64,000 nucleotides of DNA, taken from contig NZ_LZFW01000079.1 in assembly GCF_001676025.1 (NCBI RefSeq), positions 62,001-126,000 of the forward strand, written 5' to 3'. Origin of the DNA: Vibrio sp. UCD-FRSSP16_30. GTDB lineage: Bacteria; Pseudomonadota; Gammaproteobacteria; Enterobacterales; Vibrionaceae. The translations under genes and the position numbers were made by a program. Shown one piece after another: positions 1-9,246 of this stretch. The notes beneath the pieces are model-generated. The model did no database searches. It had not been told where the DNA came from and saw only the letters and a program-made list of their open reading frames with translations. Numbering within the stretch: the stretch's first letter is position 1; each line of letters begins with the position of its first letter.

Positions 1-299
1 TTTCGTTGGAATTACGTTAGACAAAATTGTAGGATGGTTACGACTATCGTCTAATATAGACTCTTCTAGAGTTTAAGATGCAGACGAATAGTCGGTCATA
101 TTCCACACCTACCTTGATAAGATTCTATTAATCAGAAGCTAAACATTGGAAATGACCAAGGAATGTTTTTCTCGCAAACTTTTCAGCGGGATACGGAATG
201 GAAGCAGGCTAATTCACACATATTAGCCCTTTAAAAGACAATAATAAGGAAGGACACGGGAGCACTCCCACTGTCGTATTAGATTGGAAGGATTTACCT
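1..299. other. gltB upstream region, no gene seen
   Basis: This stretch before gltB is AT-rich and holds no convincing coding frame. Small inverted repeats are visible (ACTCT-TCT-AGAGT near position 60 and GGGA-GCAC-TCCC near 258), but I cannot assign a promoter with confidence. A good ribosome-binding site (GGAAGG, about 287-293) precedes the gltB ATG. The gltB promoter and any nitrogen, Lrp or ArgR control would be expected here or further upstream, outside the window. Confidence 0.5.
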
Positions 300-3200
300 A
301 TGTTGGATAGAGAACAGTCACCCCAAGGTTTATATACTCCGGAATTGGAGCATGACGCTTGTGGTATCGGTTTTGTCGCACACTTAAAAAACCGAAAATC
401 TCATCGGGTAGTAACTCAAGCACTGGATATGTTAGCTCGTATGGAGCACCGTGGTGGCCAAGGCTGCGATCCATGTTCTGGTGACGGCGCAGGTATTCTG
501 TTGCAAAAACCTCATGAGTTTCTATTAGAAGAGACCGTTAAACTAGGCATTCGCCTACCGTCTTTTGATAAGTACGGTGTTGGTGTTGTACTTTTCCCTC
601 GTGATGAGCACAAACGTGCCCAGTGTCGCGATATTCTTGAGCGTAACGCACAGCGACTTGACCTAGAAGTATTAGGTTACCGTGCTTTGCCTACTGATAA
701 CTCTATGCTGGGTGCCGACCCATTAAGCACAGAGCCACAGTTTGAACATGTATTTATTACTGGCGGTGCAAGCACGACACCAGAAGAGCTAGAAAGAAAG
801 CTCTACGTACTACGTAACTATACTGTTCGTGTTTGTCTTGAAAGCGTATCTAACATTGGCGATGACTTCTATATCAACTCATTGTCGTACAAGACCTTGG
901 TTTATAAAGGTCAGCTAACAACTGAGCAAGTACCTCAATACTTCCTCGACCTACAAAACCCGACCATGGTAACAGCGCTTGCTTTGGTTCACTCACGTTT
1001 CTCAACCAACACCTTCCCTCGATGGCGTTTGGCTCAGCCTTTCCGTTATATTGCGCACAATGGTGAAATCAACACTGTTCGCGGTAACTTAAACTGGATG
1101 AAGGCGCGTGAGGCAATTCTTGAGTCCGATCTTTTCAGCCAAGCTGAAATTGATATGTTGCTACCAATCTGTCAAGAAGGTAGCTCAGATTCATCTAACT
1201 TTGATATGGCATTAGAGCTTCTAGTGCTATCTGGCCGTACTCTGCCACATGCTCTTATGATGCTAATTCCTGAAGCATGGCAAGAAAACAAAAACATGGA
1301 TCCAAAGCGTCGTGCATTTTATCAGTACCACGCAAACATCATGGAACCTTGGGATGGCCCTGCATCAGTATGTTTTACTGATGGTGTGCAAGTTGGCGCA
1401 ACGCTAGACCGTAACGGCCTACGTCCATCTCGCTATACTGTCACTAAAGATGACTTCCTTGTTATGGCATCAGAATCTGGTGTGGTTGAGATTGAACCTG
1501 AGAATGTTGAATTCCGTGGTCGTCTACAACCGGGTCGTATCTTTGTTGCTGACCTTGAACAAGGTCGTATCATTTCAGATGAAGAAGTTAAAGACTCTAT
1601 CTCTAATGCTCAACCTTACGAGCAATGGGTTGAAGATAACCTTCTTAGCCTGAAAAAACTGCCTGATGCAGAAAACGAATTTAACCAACCTTCAGCAGAA
1701 CGCTTACTGCACAAACAACAATCGTTTGGTGTGAGCTCTGAAGAAGTGAATGAAATTATTGTTCCTATGGCAAAAGATGGCAAAGAGCCTCTTTCTGCAA
1801 TGGGCGCTGACTGGCCACTAGCCATTCTTTCTCATCAATCTCAGCATCTATCTAACTACTTTAAGCAGTTGTTTGCTCAGGTCACTAACCCGCCAATCGA
1901 TCCAATTCGTGAGCGCATGGTTATGTCTCTTAATACTTACCTAGGTAAGGATCAGAACCTTCTGACTGAGACCCCAGAGCACTGTCAAAAAGTTGAACTA
2001 GAATCTCCTGTTCTATCAAATTCAGAACTTGAGAAGCTTCGCGCTATTGATAACGAGCACTTACAATCTAAGACGCTGGATATCGTATTCCAAGCTAGCG
2101 AAGATAAAGGCAAGTTAGAACGCGCACTAAAACGTATCTGCCAATATGCAGAAGATGCGGTTGTTGATGGCTACTCGATTATTCTTCTTAGTGACCGCGC
2201 GGTAAATTCAAACCACGCTGCAATTCCTGCAATGCTGGCGGTTGGCGCTGTGCACCACCACCTAATTCGCAAAGGTCTACGCGCTAAGTGTGACATCGTT
2301 GTTGAAACAGGTGACGCACGTGAAACCCATCACTTTGCAACGCTAATCGGTTATGGTGCTAACGCAATTAACCCATACCTAGTGATTGAAACTATGGTGG
2401 ATTTACAGCGTACTAAGAAACTGGACCCGCAAGCGGCAATCAAAGACCTGTTTGAAAACTACCGTAAAGGTGTCAACGGCGGTCTACTAAAAATCTTCTC
2501 GAAGATGGGTATTTCGACACTTCAGTCCTACCATGGCGCTCAAATATTTGAAGCTCTAGGTGTGAGTAAGTCAGTCGTTGATAAATATTTCACTGGTACC
2601 GTTTCGCGTATTCAAGGCCTAACGATTGATGACATTGCTAAAGAAGTCATTGTTCGTCACCGCATTGGTTACCCAACCCGTGAGATCCCAGTTCAAATGC
2701 TTGATGTGGGTGGTGTTTATCAGTGGAAACAACGTGGTGAAAAACACTTGTTTAACCCTGAAACCATTTCACTACTGCAACAGTCAACGCGTAACAAAGA
2801 CTTTGACCAGTTTAAGCAATACACCAGCGCTGTAGATAGCCAAGGTGATGATGCTGCAACGCTACGTAGTCAATTAGACTTTGTGAAGAACCCAGCAGGT
2901 TCAATCCCACTAGAAGAAGTGGAACCTATCGAAAGCATCTTGAAGCGCTTTGCGACAGGTGCAATGTCATTTGGTTCTATCTCCTATGAGGCTCACTCAA
3001 CGCTTGCCGTTGCAATGAACCGCATTGGCGCAAAATCAAACTCAGGCGAAGGTGGTGAAGATCCAGATCGTTTCGAGCCTAAAGAAAACGGGGACTGGGA
3101 ACGTTCAGCAATCAAACAGGTTGCATCTGGACGCTTTGGTGTAACGTCTTACTATCTAACGAACTCTGCAGAAATTCAGATCAAGATGGCGCAGGGCGCA

Positions 3201-4841
3201 AAACCGGGTGAAGGTGGACAACTACCGGGTGATAAAGTTGACGATTGGATCGGTGCAACACGTCACTCGACTCCAGGAGTTGGCCTAATCTCGCCACCAC
3301 CGCACCACGATATTTACTCAATCGAAGATTTGGCTCAGCTAATCTATGATCTAAAAAATGCTAACCGTGATGGGCGCGTTAACGTCAAGCTAGTGTCGGA
3401 AGCCGGTGTAGGCACAATCGCATCTGGTGTGGCAAAAGCAAAAGCGGACGTTGTACTTATTGCAGGTTTTGATGGTGGTACTGGTGCTTCACCTATGTCA
3501 TCAATTCGCCATACAGGTTTGCCGTGGGAGCTAGGTCTAGCAGAAACTCACCAAACACTACTGAAAAACGGTCTACGTAACCGTATCGTTGTTCAGTCTG
3601 ACGGTCAGATGAAAACACCTCGTGACCTTGCGGTAGCAACGTTACTCGGCGCTGAAGAATGGGGCGTGGCAACGGCAGCTCTAGTCGTTGAAGGTTGTAT
3701 CATGATGCGTAAGTGTCATAAAAACACCTGTCCTGTTGGTATCGCAACGCAGAACAAAACATTACGTGAGCGTTTTGACGGCCGTGTAGATGACGTAGTT
3801 ACTTTCTTCCAATACATGGCTGAAGGCCTACGTGAAATCATGGCAGAGCTTGGTTTCCGCACTATTCAAGAGATGGTTGGTCAGTCACAGAAACTGAAAG
3901 TACGTGACGATATTACTCACTGGAAATATAAGAACCTAGATCTAACGCCTGTTCTACATATTGAACCTGCGCGTGCGGAAGATGGCATCTATAACCAGAT
4001 TGAGCAGAACCATAACCTAGAAGATGTACTTGACCGTAAACTGATTCAACTAGCGACCCCTGCCCTAGAAAAAGGCGCAGCGGTAGAAGCTGAATTCCCT
4101 ATCATTAACACTGACCGAAGCGTGGGCACAATGCTGTCTAACGAAATTTCTAAAGTGTATAAAGATCAGGGTCTTCCACTGCCAATGAGCGTTAAGTTCA
4201 ATGGTAGTGCCGGCCAATCGTTTGGTGCATTCCTAGCTAAAGGCGTTAAGTTTGAAGTAGAAGGTGATGCGAACGATTACTGGGGTAAAGGCTTGTCTGG
4301 CGGTACATTAGTACTGTATCCAGATGCTAACTCAAGCATTGTTCCTGAAGATAACATCGTTGTGGGTAACGTCTGTTTCTATGGCGCAACTTCGGGTGAG
4401 TCTTTCATTCGCGGTCTTGCTGGTGAGCGTTTCTGTGTTCGTAACTCAGGCGCTAAAGTGGTTGTAGAAGGTGTTGGTGACCACGGTTGTGAATACATGA
4501 CTGGTGGTGTGGCTATTATCCTTGGCTCTACTGGTCGTAACTTTGCAGCGGGCATGAGTGGCGGTGTTGCTTATGTATGGGATAAGAGCGGCGACTTTGA
4601 AAGCAAGCTTAATGCTGAACTTGTCGATCTAGACCCTATCGAAGCAGAAGATAAAGCACTACTTCAAGATATGTTAACTAAACATGTTCAATTCACAGGA
4701 AGTGAAGTTGCTCAGTCTTTCCTAGATAACTTTGAAGCGAACTTACAGTCTATGGCGAAAGTAATGCCTCGTGACTACAAAGCCGTTCTTCAAAAGAATA
4801 AGGAAAAAGCACAGCAACAAACCGAAACGGAGGCAGTTTAA
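300..4841 (+). CDS. gltB: Glutamate synthase (NADPH) large subunit
   Basis: This is the large alpha subunit of NADPH glutamate synthase (GOGAT), which converts glutamine plus 2-oxoglutarate to two glutamates in the cytoplasm, completing the GS-GOGAT ammonia route. At 1513 residues it has the family's full length. Cys21, in HDACGIGF, follows a 20-residue propeptide and would become the N-terminal glutaminase nucleophile after cleavage. The order seen is glutaminase domain (about 21-420), central domain, FMN/synthase domain (about 790-1190) with 3Fe-4S cysteines Cys1133, Cys1139 and Cys1144 (same spacing as E. coli), and the C-terminal Gly-rich beta-helix (about 1240-1490). Only 2 bases separate it from gltD, whose ribosome-binding site lies inside the gltB end, so the two are co-transcribed. 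Confidence 0.98.
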   Translation: MLDREQSPQGLYTPELEHDACGIGFVAHLKNRKSHRVVTQALDMLARMEHRGGQGCDPCSGDGAGILLQKPHEFLLEETVKLGIRLPSFDKYGVGVVLFPRDEHKRAQCRDILERNAQRLDLEVLGYRALPTDNSMLGADPLSTEPQFEHVFITGGASTTPEELERKLYVLRNYTVRVCLESVSNIGDDFYINSLSYKTLVYKGQLTTEQVPQYFLDLQNPTMVTALALVHSRFSTNTFPRWRLAQPFRYIAHNGEINTVRGNLNWMKAREAILESDLFSQAEIDMLLPICQEGSSDSSNFDMALELLVLSGRTLPHALMMLIPEAWQENKNMDPKRRAFYQYHANIMEPWDGPASVCFTDGVQVGATLDRNGLRPSRYTVTKDDFLVMASESGVVEIEPENVEFRGRLQPGRIFVADLEQGRIISDEEVKDSISNAQPYEQWVEDNLLSLKKLPDAENEFNQPSAERLLHKQQSFGVSSEEVNEIIVPMAKDGKEPLSAMGADWPLAILSHQSQHLSNYFKQLFAQVTNPPIDPIRERMVMSLNTYLGKDQNLLTETPEHCQKVELESPVLSNSELEKLRAIDNEHLQSKTLDIVFQASEDKGKLERALKRICQYAEDAVVDGYSIILLSDRAVNSNHAAIPAMLAVGAVHHHLIRKGLRAKCDIVVETGDARETHHFATLIGYGANAINPYLVIETMVDLQRTKKLDPQAAIKDLFENYRKGVNGGLLKIFSKMGISTLQSYHGAQIFEALGVSKSVVDKYFTGTVSRIQGLTIDDIAKEVIVRHRIGYPTREIPVQMLDVGGVYQWKQRGEKHLFNPETISLLQQSTRNKDFDQFKQYTSAVDSQGDDAATLRSQLDFVKNPAGSIPLEEVEPIESILKRFATGAMSFGSISYEAHSTLAVAMNRIGAKSNSGEGGEDPDRFEPKENGDWERSAIKQVASGRFGVTSYYLTNSAEIQIKMAQGAKPGEGGQLPGDKVDDWIGATRHSTPGVGLISPPPHHDIYSIEDLAQLIYDLKNANRDGRVNVKLVSEAGVGTIASGVAKAKADVVLIAGFDGGTGASPMSSIRHTGLPWELGLAETHQTLLKNGLRNRIVVQSDGQMKTPRDLAVATLLGAEEWGVATAALVVEGCIMMRKCHKNTCPVGIATQNKTLRERFDGRVDDVVTFFQYMAEGLREIMAELGFRTIQEMVGQSQKLKVRDDITHWKYKNLDLTPVLHIEPARAEDGIYNQIEQNHNLEDVLDRKLIQLATPALEKGAAVEAEFPIINTDRSVGTMLSNEISKVYKDQGLPLPMSVKFNGSAGQSFGAFLAKGVKFEVEGDANDYWGKGLSGGTLVLYPDANSSIVPEDNIVVGNVCFYGATSGESFIRGLAGERFCVRNSGAKVVVEGVGDHGCEYMTGGVAIILGSTGRNFAAGMSGGVAYVWDKSGDFESKLNAELVDLDPIEAEDKALLQDMLTKHVQFTGSEVAQSFLDNFEANLQSMAKVMPRDYKAVLQKNKEKAQQQTETEAV

Positions 4842-4843
4842 TC

Positions 4844-6310
4844 ATGGGTAAGCCTACTGGATTTATGGAGCACGGTCGCGAGCTTCCACAAAAACGTGAC
4901 CCGTCTGTTCGTATCGAAGACAACAAAGAATTTGTCCTAAACGAAGAGTTTGGTGACAAGATCAATACTCAAGCATCTCGTTGTATGGATTGTGGCGTAC
5001 CTTTCTGTCACAGCGGTTGCCCTATTGGTAACATCATCCCTGAGTTTAACGATGCGGTTTATCGTGATAGCTGGGAAGAGGCTTGGAACATTCTAAGCTC
5101 GACCAATAACTTCCCTGAATTTACAGGTCGAGTATGTCCCTCTCCTTGTGAGACGGCGTGTGTATTAGGGATTAACCAAGATCCTATTACTATCTGTAAT
5201 ATCGAGAAAACTATCGTTGAGCGTGCTTATAAAGAAGGCTACGCAAAACCTAAGAAGCCACGCTCTCGCACAGGTAAGAGCATTGCTATCATAGGCAGTG
5301 GCCCGGCAGGTTTAGCGGCAGCAGAGCAGCTAAACAGTGCAGGTCACTGTGTGACGGTATTTGAACGTGATGAGAAAGTCGGTGGCCTACTGCGCTTTGG
5401 TATTCCAGACTTTAAGCTAAGTATGGACGTCATTGATCGTAAGATTAATCTAATGTCTGAAGCGGGTGTTAAGTTTGAAGTTAATGCCCATATCGGTGTT
5501 GATATCAATGCTCAGCAGCTTCGCCAAGACTTTGATGTAGTGCTGCTTACTGGCGGCTCTACAGTGCCACGCGATCTTCCTATTCCAGGTCGTGAGCTGG
5601 AAGGTGTTCATTTTGCGATGGAATTCCTAGGTCAAAACAACCGCCGTGCTAACGATATGGATCTACAAAGTGATGAAATTCACGTTGCTGATAAGCATGT
5701 TGTGGTCATTGGTGGTGGTGATACGGGTTCTGACTGTGTAGGGACTTCTAACCGTCATAAAGCAGCAAGCATTACTCAGGTTGAAATCATGCCGATTCCA
5801 CCAGAGAAGCGCCCTGCAAATATGCCTTGGCCTCAATATCCAATGATTATGAAAACAACCACTTCTCACGAAGAAGGCTGTGAGCGTCATTGGAATATCC
5901 TGACTAAAGAGTTTATCGGTAACGATAAAGGCGAAGTTACTGGTCTACGCATTGCTGACATCGTTTGGCAAGATGCCGCTCCCGGTGAGCGTCCATCATT
6001 TGAAGAAGTTGCAGGTAGTGAACGTGTTATCCCTTGTGATAATGCTTTCCTTGCGATGGGTTTCTTACACCCTGAACCAACCGGCGTACTTGCTCAACTT
6101 GATATCAAGCTAGATGACCGTGGTAATGTTGCAACTGACGGGTTTGCAACAAACCAAAAAGGCATCTTTGCCGCTGGTGATATGCGTACAGGTCAATCTT
6201 TGGTTGTTCGCTGCATTAATGAAGGTCGCGAGTGTGCAATCGCGGTTGATGAATACTTAATGCAAGGTTCTAACTTAGAAGCGAAAGCAAACTCTTTAAT
6301 GCTTTCCTAA
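4844..6310 (+). CDS. gltD: Glutamate synthase (NADPH) small subunit
   Basis: This is the beta subunit of glutamate synthase. It oxidises NADPH and passes electrons through FAD and 4Fe-4S clusters to GltB. The N-terminal ferredoxin-like part carries Cys47, Cys50, Cys55 and Cys59 (CMDCGVPFCHSGC) and a second cysteine set, VCPSPCETAC, near residue 100. The FAD dinucleotide fold is IIGSGPAGLAAA near residue 148 and the NADPH fold is VVIGGGDTGSD near residue 286. The 488-residue length is close to the enterobacterial subunit. The start is supported by GGAGG at the end of gltB. A strong terminator follows 30 bases after the stop. Confidence 0.98.
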   Translation: MGKPTGFMEHGRELPQKRDPSVRIEDNKEFVLNEEFGDKINTQASRCMDCGVPFCHSGCPIGNIIPEFNDAVYRDSWEEAWNILSSTNNFPEFTGRVCPSPCETACVLGINQDPITICNIEKTIVERAYKEGYAKPKKPRSRTGKSIAIIGSGPAGLAAAEQLNSAGHCVTVFERDEKVGGLLRFGIPDFKLSMDVIDRKINLMSEAGVKFEVNAHIGVDINAQQLRQDFDVVLLTGGSTVPRDLPIPGRELEGVHFAMEFLGQNNRRANDMDLQSDEIHVADKHVVVIGGGDTGSDCVGTSNRHKAASITQVEIMPIPPEKRPANMPWPQYPMIMKTTTSHEEGCERHWNILTKEFIGNDKGEVTGLRIADIVWQDAAPGERPSFEEVAGSERVIPCDNAFLAMGFLHPEPTGVLAQLDIKLDDRGNVATDGFATNQKGIFAAGDMRTGQSLVVRCINEGRECAIAVDEYLMQGSNLEAKANSLMLS

Positions 6311-6339
6311 TAAAGTAATATTTAAAAATTCCAATCTTT

Positions 6340-6366
6340 GGCCAGCCTACAACGCTGGCCTTTTTT
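6340..6366 (+). terminator. Rho-independent terminator of gltBD
   Basis: A 7-bp GC-rich stem, GGCCAGC paired with GCTGGCC across a 7-base loop, is followed directly by six T. It sits 30 bases past the gltD stop and ends the gltBD operon. Confidence 0.9.
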
Positions 6367-6420
6367 ATGACTCTTACCTTTTTTATTAAGTCACCTTCTA
6401 CGAAACTGTACTTGGTTGAC

Positions 6421-6452
6421 ATAGAGAATGATTGAAATAGAGAATGATTAAA
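6421..6452. repeat. 16-bp tandem duplication at a gene start
   Basis: ATAGAGAATGATTGAA at 6421-6436 is followed by ATAGAGAATGATTAAA at 6437-6452, differing at one base. It covers the ribosome-binding area of the DUF1499 lipoprotein gene and duplicates an ATG: the upstream copy opens a 7-codon frame (from 6428) ending in TAA just before the real gene. Confidence 0.85.
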
Positions 6453-6878
6453 ATGCGTAAACTACTCACACTACTTACAGCCCTATTTATTGTTAGCGGT
6501 TGTACTAACGGAGACCAGACAATGCAAGATAGAAGTACTCAGCCATGTGCTAACAATCCTAACTGTGTTTCAACACAAGACAGCCGAGAAAAATTCTCTC
6601 TTGCTCCTTTTACTCTGCAGTCTGGTGCCACAATAGAAGCAATAGAAACGGTCGCCTTGAGCTTAGGGCGAGCCGAAACAGCCACTAAACAAAGCGACTA
6701 TTTAAGAATCGAATTTACCAGTAAAGTCTTTCGATTTGTCGATGATCTTGAGCTTCGCATAGAAGGTAATAACCTTATTGTTCGCTCAGAGTCTCGCACC
6801 GGCCGCTCTGACTTTGGGGTAAACAGAAAACGTGTAGATGCCCTAAGAAAGGCACTAAAAGATGCCAATTTAATCTAG
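6453..6878 (+). CDS. DUF1499 family lipoprotein
   Basis: This is a small predicted lipoprotein of the DUF1499 family, function unknown. From the chosen start the signal peptide is MRKLLTLLTALFIVSGC with lipobox Cys17. The mature part shows the family's CANNPNCVS segment and a conserved region of the type IEFTSKVFRFVDDLE, then SRTGRSDFGVNRKR near the C-terminus. An ATG three codons earlier (6444) is possible, but it has no ribosome-binding site at a usable distance, whereas AGAG lies about 10 bases before 6453. Both starts lie in or just past a 16-bp tandem duplication (6421-6452). It stands alone between the gltBD terminator and mtnN. Confidence 0.8.
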   Translation: MRKLLTLLTALFIVSGCTNGDQTMQDRSTQPCANNPNCVSTQDSREKFSLAPFTLQSGATIEAIETVALSLGRAETATKQSDYLRIEFTSKVFRFVDDLELRIEGNNLIVRSESRTGRSDFGVNRKRVDALRKALKDANLI

Positions 6879-6881
6879 GTC

Positions 6882-6910
6882 TCAACTCTATAAAACTCCT
6901 ATGATACAAT
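6882..6910 (+). promoter_or_regulatory. Possible mtnN promoter
   Basis: An extended -10-like TGATACAAT ends at 6910, about 43 bases before the mtnN ATG. The -35 side is weak. Called only by eye. Confidence 0.3.
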
Positions 6911-6953
6911 CTCGCCCTATCTAAGTTGCTACATTGATCAGAGCGAGATTTTC

Positions 6954-7655
6954 ATGAAAGTCGGCATTATCGGCGCGATGGAACAAGAAGTTGCCATCCT
7001 AAAACAAACTATCAACCACATGACAGAAGAGAAAAAAGGCGGTTGTACCTTTTTCTCCGGTGATATTGATGGTGTTGAGGTAGTTTTACTTCAATCAGGT
7101 ATTGGTAAAGTTGCCGCAGCTGTTGGTACGACTTTACTGATCAGCGACTATCAACCTGACATTATCATCAACACAGGTTCTGCTGGCGGTTTTGATGCCA
7201 GCCTCAACCTAGGCGATGTCATCATCTCAACCGAAGTTCGTCATCACGATGCCGACGTCACAGCCTTTGGTTATGAAATTGGTCAAATGGCCAGCCAACC
7301 TGCCGCATTTAAAGCAGATGAGAAGCTCATCGCTTTAGCTCAATCGGCCCTAGATAACATGACAGACAAGCATGCGGTACACGGCCTTATCTGTACCGGT
7401 GATACGTTTGTTTGCACACCTGAAGCACAACAACGCATTCGCACTAACTTCCCATCAGTTATCGCTGTTGAAATGGAAGCCTCTGCAATTGCTCAAACCT
7501 GTCATCAGTTTGATGTACCTTTTGTGGTGGTTAGAGCCATCTCTGATATCGCAGACAAAGAATCACCAATGAGCTTTGAAGAATTCCTGCCTCTTGCGGC
7601 TAAGAGTTCATCTGAAATGGTGATCAACATGCTTTCATTGGTGAAAACAGCATAA
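6954..7655 (+). CDS. mtnN: 5'-methylthioadenosine/S-adenosylhomocysteine nucleosidase
   Basis: MtnN cleaves the glycosidic bond of 5'-methylthioadenosine, S-adenosylhomocysteine and 5'-deoxyadenosine. In vibrios this also feeds the LuxS/AI-2 branch of the activated methyl cycle. The 233-residue protein aligns along its length with E. coli MtnN: N-terminal [11 protein letters not shown] with the acid/base Glu12, the INTGSAGG motif, the VEMEASAIA ribose-binding segment, and RAISDIAD with the catalytic Asp near residue 197. Its stop codon overlaps the next ATG by one base (TAATG), so it is translationally coupled to the following membrane-protein gene. Confidence 0.97.
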   Translation: MKVGIIGAMEQEVAILKQTINHMTEEKKGGCTFFSGDIDGVEVVLLQSGIGKVAAAVGTTLLISDYQPDIIINTGSAGGFDASLNLGDVIISTEVRHHDADVTAFGYEIGQMASQPAAFKADEKLIALAQSALDNMTDKHAVHGLICTGDTFVCTPEAQQRIRTNFPSVIAVEMEASAIAQTCHQFDVPFVVVRAISDIADKESPMSFEEFLPLAAKSSSEMVINMLSLVKTA

Positions 7656-8269
7656 TGAGCCTGTTGTACTTTATCGACCTATTTGGTACTGCCATCTTTG
7701 CTGTATCAGGGGTATTACTGGCGGGTCGATTAAGAATGGATCCGTTTGGGGTAATGGTTTTAGCTGCAGTGACAGCAATAGGTGGTGGCACAATACGAGA
7801 CATGATGCTCGGTGCCCCTGTATTTTGGATAGGCAATACTAGCTATATCTGGGTGATCATTATCACCAGTCTGCTCACCATGCTTATAGTCAGACGCCCT
7901 AAAAGAATTGCTTGGTATCTATTACCAGTTTGTGACGCCATTGGTCTAGCTGCCTTTGTCGGAATCGGTGTAGAAAAAGCCCTTAGCTACCAAGACTCTT
8001 ATATGATTGCGGTGATGATGGGTGTATTAACCGGCTGTGGCGGCGGGATCTTGCGCGATATATTGGCAAGGGAAATCCCAATGGTTTTGCGCAGTGAAGT
8101 TTACGCAACAGCCTGTATTGCCGGCGGATGTACTCACACCGGACTCATGCAACTGGGCGTCCCAAATACCCATGCTATGTTAGGTGGTATCACAGTAACC
8201 CTGGTTATACGATTAGCGGCTATTCGTTGGCACTTATCACTGCCCACCTTCGCATTAGGCAAACCCTAA
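7655..8269 (+). CDS. TRIC/UPF0126 family membrane protein
   Basis: This is a 204-residue inner-membrane protein of the UPF0126 (YicG/YadS) family, now grouped with trimeric intracellular cation channels. About seven hydrophobic segments are visible, arranged as two repeats of three helices plus one. Each repeat carries the signature glycine-rich motif: AIGGGTIRDMMLG near residue 45 and GCGGGILRDILA near residue 129. Those motifs are diagnostic. The substrate cannot be read from the sequence; potassium or another cation is the family inference. The start overlaps the mtnN stop by one base and a terminator follows. Confidence 0.88.
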   Translation: MSLLYFIDLFGTAIFAVSGVLLAGRLRMDPFGVMVLAAVTAIGGGTIRDMMLGAPVFWIGNTSYIWVIIITSLLTMLIVRRPKRIAWYLLPVCDAIGLAAFVGIGVEKALSYQDSYMIAVMMGVLTGCGGGILRDILAREIPMVLRSEVYATACIAGGCTHTGLMQLGVPNTHAMLGGITVTLVIRLAAIRWHLSLPTFALGKP

Positions 8270-8278
8270 TATCCAAAC

Positions 8279-8323
8279 AAAAGGCAGCGAGTTACGATAA
8301 ACGTATATCACTGCCTTTTGTTA
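8279..8323 (+). terminator. Terminator after the TRIC family gene
   Basis: AAAAGGCAG at 8279-8287 pairs with CTGCCTTTT at 8311-8319, enclosing an inner TACG/CGTA stem, followed by a T-rich tract. It ends the mtnN transcription unit. Confidence 0.75.
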
Positions 8324-8400
8324 TTTTCTGATTATTTTTCTCGCATCTATAGCTTAAATCATCTAGCGTTATTCCCATTCCTAATATTCATGAGTACGAT

Positions 8401-9246
8401 ATGTTACTAGAAGGTATTGAGACACTACTGGTGTTGCACAAAGAGAAAACTATGAGCCGTACCGGCTCACAGCTCTATATTAGCCAATCTGCCGTTAGCA
8501 AACGTATCGCTAATCTTGAAAAGAAGTTAGATAAGAAGCTTGTTGAACCCGATGGTCGCTTAATCCGATTAACTCCAGCCGCTCAAGCCTTAATCAGCAA
8601 TGTTGCCCCCACTTTTATTGAATTACAGGGGCTGATTAGTGACGAACAAAGCTTATCGTCTGATGCGGTAATTAAGATTGATTGCTCAGAAACCCTTCTT
8701 GCCGGATATTTATCGACTCAAGTCGATAAGATCACCAATATAGAAAACACTTTAACCATTACCACCAACCATACACCTCGTATCGTCGAAAATGTCCAAT
8801 CAGGAAGAGTCACCATTGGTCTTTGTGCCGGTAATCTCCCCAAGCAACATGGCCTGAAGATCTTTCATCTGTTCGATGAGCCTTTCTTTATTGTCAGTCA
8901 TAAACCCATCACCAGCTTACCTAAACAGCTTATCTGTAATGACTTAAATAACCCGGCAAATACCTATCAACTGCAACTATTAGAAAAACTAGGGATTAGT
9001 CCGATTATGGAAATGGACTCTTACACTGCGGCGGCAAAATTAGCATTAGGTGGACTTGCGGCGGCCCTTATTCCGCTCTCAACAATAAGGACCTTAAATA
9101 TTACCGCAGACAACATTTATCATTTTGATGAGCTAAAACCACTCAATCGTCCAATCAATCTATGTGTCAGAGCAAAATCACTTAAAAATGAACGAGTGAA
9201 AATAATGATAGAAACCATTGGTGATGTTGTTCCCAAAGCAGTTTAA
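8401..9246 (+). CDS. LysR-family transcriptional regulator
   Basis: This is a LysR-type regulator of 281 residues. The N-terminal winged helix-turn-helix is clear (MSRTGSQLYISQSAVSKRI, about residues 18-36, then ANLEKKLDKKLVEP) and is followed by a linker helix and a periplasmic-binding-like effector domain. The effector is not recognisable. It converges with the TSUP permease gene, the two 3' ends overlapping by 65 bp, so the usual divergent LysR-target arrangement does not hold and the permease is not an obvious target. The ribosome-binding site is weak (GAG about 9 bases before ATG). Confidence 0.9.
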   Translation: MLLEGIETLLVLHKEKTMSRTGSQLYISQSAVSKRIANLEKKLDKKLVEPDGRLIRLTPAAQALISNVAPTFIELQGLISDEQSLSSDAVIKIDCSETLLAGYLSTQVDKITNIENTLTITTNHTPRIVENVQSGRVTIGLCAGNLPKQHGLKIFHLFDEPFFIVSHKPITSLPKQLICNDLNNPANTYQLQLLEKLGISPIMEMDSYTAAAKLALGGLAAALIPLSTIRTLNITADNIYHFDELKPLNRPINLCVRAKSLKNERVKIMIETIGDVVPKAV

